Shown here piece after piece: positions 5,392 to 5,650 of a stretch of 5,650 nucleotides of DNA (the stretch's first letter is position 1; each line of letters begins with the position of its first letter). The position numbers and the translations under genes are program-made. Source of the stretch: Nitriliruptorales bacterium (GTDB taxonomy: Bacteria; Actinomycetota; Nitriliruptoria; Nitriliruptorales; Nitriliruptoraceae); the NCBI GenBank assembly GCA_030835875.1, contig JAURQY010000125.1, positions 1 through 5,650 of the forward strand. Direction: 5' to 3'. The notes below the pieces were generated by a model, which had not been told where the DNA came from, made no database searches, and worked only from the letters and a program-made list of their open reading frames with translations.

Positions 5392-5650
5392 GCTCGAGCA
5401 GGCCCGACTCCACGTGGTAGAGCGCGCCACCGACCTGCACCCCGTTCGGCAGGAACGGGAGCGACCGGATGCGCGTGACGTCCATGCGCAGCGCGTCGAG
5501 CTGGTCGGCGACGGTTCGGAACTCCATGCTGCGCGTGTCGACACCGTGCTGTTCGGCGATCTGCGCGTGGATGCCGGCCTCGTCGCGTGAAGCCATCGCG
5601 CAGCGCGTGTGCGGCATGACGAGCACTCTGCTCACGCCCATCAACGTAGT
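5378..5650 (-). CDS. Beta-carbonic anhydrase-like protein, C-terminal part (5' end outside window)
   Basis: The visible 90 residues are the C-terminal half of a beta-class carbonic anhydrase, which interconverts CO2 and bicarbonate. The frame is open to the right edge, and the residues before the TTG at 5644 continue without a stop, so that TTG is not the real start. Seen: GVSRVLVMPHTRCAMA, with H14 and C17 of the visible part forming the H-x2-C half of the zinc site, where an R replaces the D of the common HTDCGM. SLPFLP (about 63-68) and VGGALYHVESGLLEPL (about 73-88) match the G-x-x-Y-x-V-x-x-G-x-L ending of short actinobacterial beta-carbonic anhydrases. The first zinc cysteine (C-x-D-x-R) lies outside the window, so catalytic competence cannot be judged. 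It is convergent with the dehydrogenase, 25 nt apart, and is probably a separate transcription unit. Confidence 0.85.
   Translation of the reverse strand, partial: TTLMGVSRVLVMPHTRCAMASRDEAGIHAQIAEQHGVDTRSMEFRTVADQLDALRMDVTRIRSLPFLPNGVQVGGALYHVESGLLEPLDA

Noticed and set aside
5356..5544. A 62-codon minus-strand frame overlapping the carbonic anhydrase-like gene.
   Set aside because: It is a shifted frame of that gene, rich in S, R and T. Its similar ending comes only from the 22-bp-spaced direct repeat.

Overview
The window is high-GC, densely packed bacterial DNA. All seven genes end in TGA, one starts with GTG, and genes overlap by 1-4 nt. Long antisense open frames run opposite the real genes, as expected at this GC content. 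Together with the protein style, this suggests an actinobacterium; the lineage cannot be fixed from the sequence alone. I found no rRNA, tRNA, CRISPR array, insertion sequence, phage gene or attachment site. No stretch over 300 bases lacks a gene.

Left part (1-3530): a complete set of parts for an ABC importer of quaternary amines (glycine betaine, choline, carnitine or proline betaine; OpuC/ProU/YehWXYZ type). On the minus strand, in transcription order, lie a 218-aa permease, a 413-aa ATPase with C-terminal CBS domains, and a 274-aa permease whose GTG start overlaps the ATPase stop. The substrate-binding protein is on the plus strand. It is cut off at the left edge and ends convergently against the second permease. 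A strong hairpin with a C(UUCG)G loop sits between the two stops and probably ends transcription from both sides. The binding protein is therefore expressed separately from the membrane and ATPase parts.

Middle (3531-3715): a 185-bp divergent intergenic region. It holds the Shine-Dalgarno site of the permease operon, a perfect 7-bp dyad, and a -10-like hexamer seven bases before the next ATG that suggests a leaderless mRNA.

Right part (3716-5650): purU (formyltetrahydrofolate deformylase, with ACT and formyltransferase domains and all catalytic residues) overlaps by one base a YdfG-like NADP-dependent short-chain dehydrogenase. Convergent to these is the C-terminal part of a beta-carbonic anhydrase-like protein, which enters from the right edge. 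Its 3' end carries a short imperfect direct repeat and alternative small hairpins.

How they may work together: oxidative demethylation of glycine betaine loads one-carbon units on tetrahydrofolate, and PurU can release such units as formate while regenerating THF. A betaine importer divergent from purU fits that pathway, but no demethylase gene is visible, so the link is inference. The families are all known. The notable points are the gene arrangement, the probable leaderless start and the small repeats; I see no clearly undescribed system.
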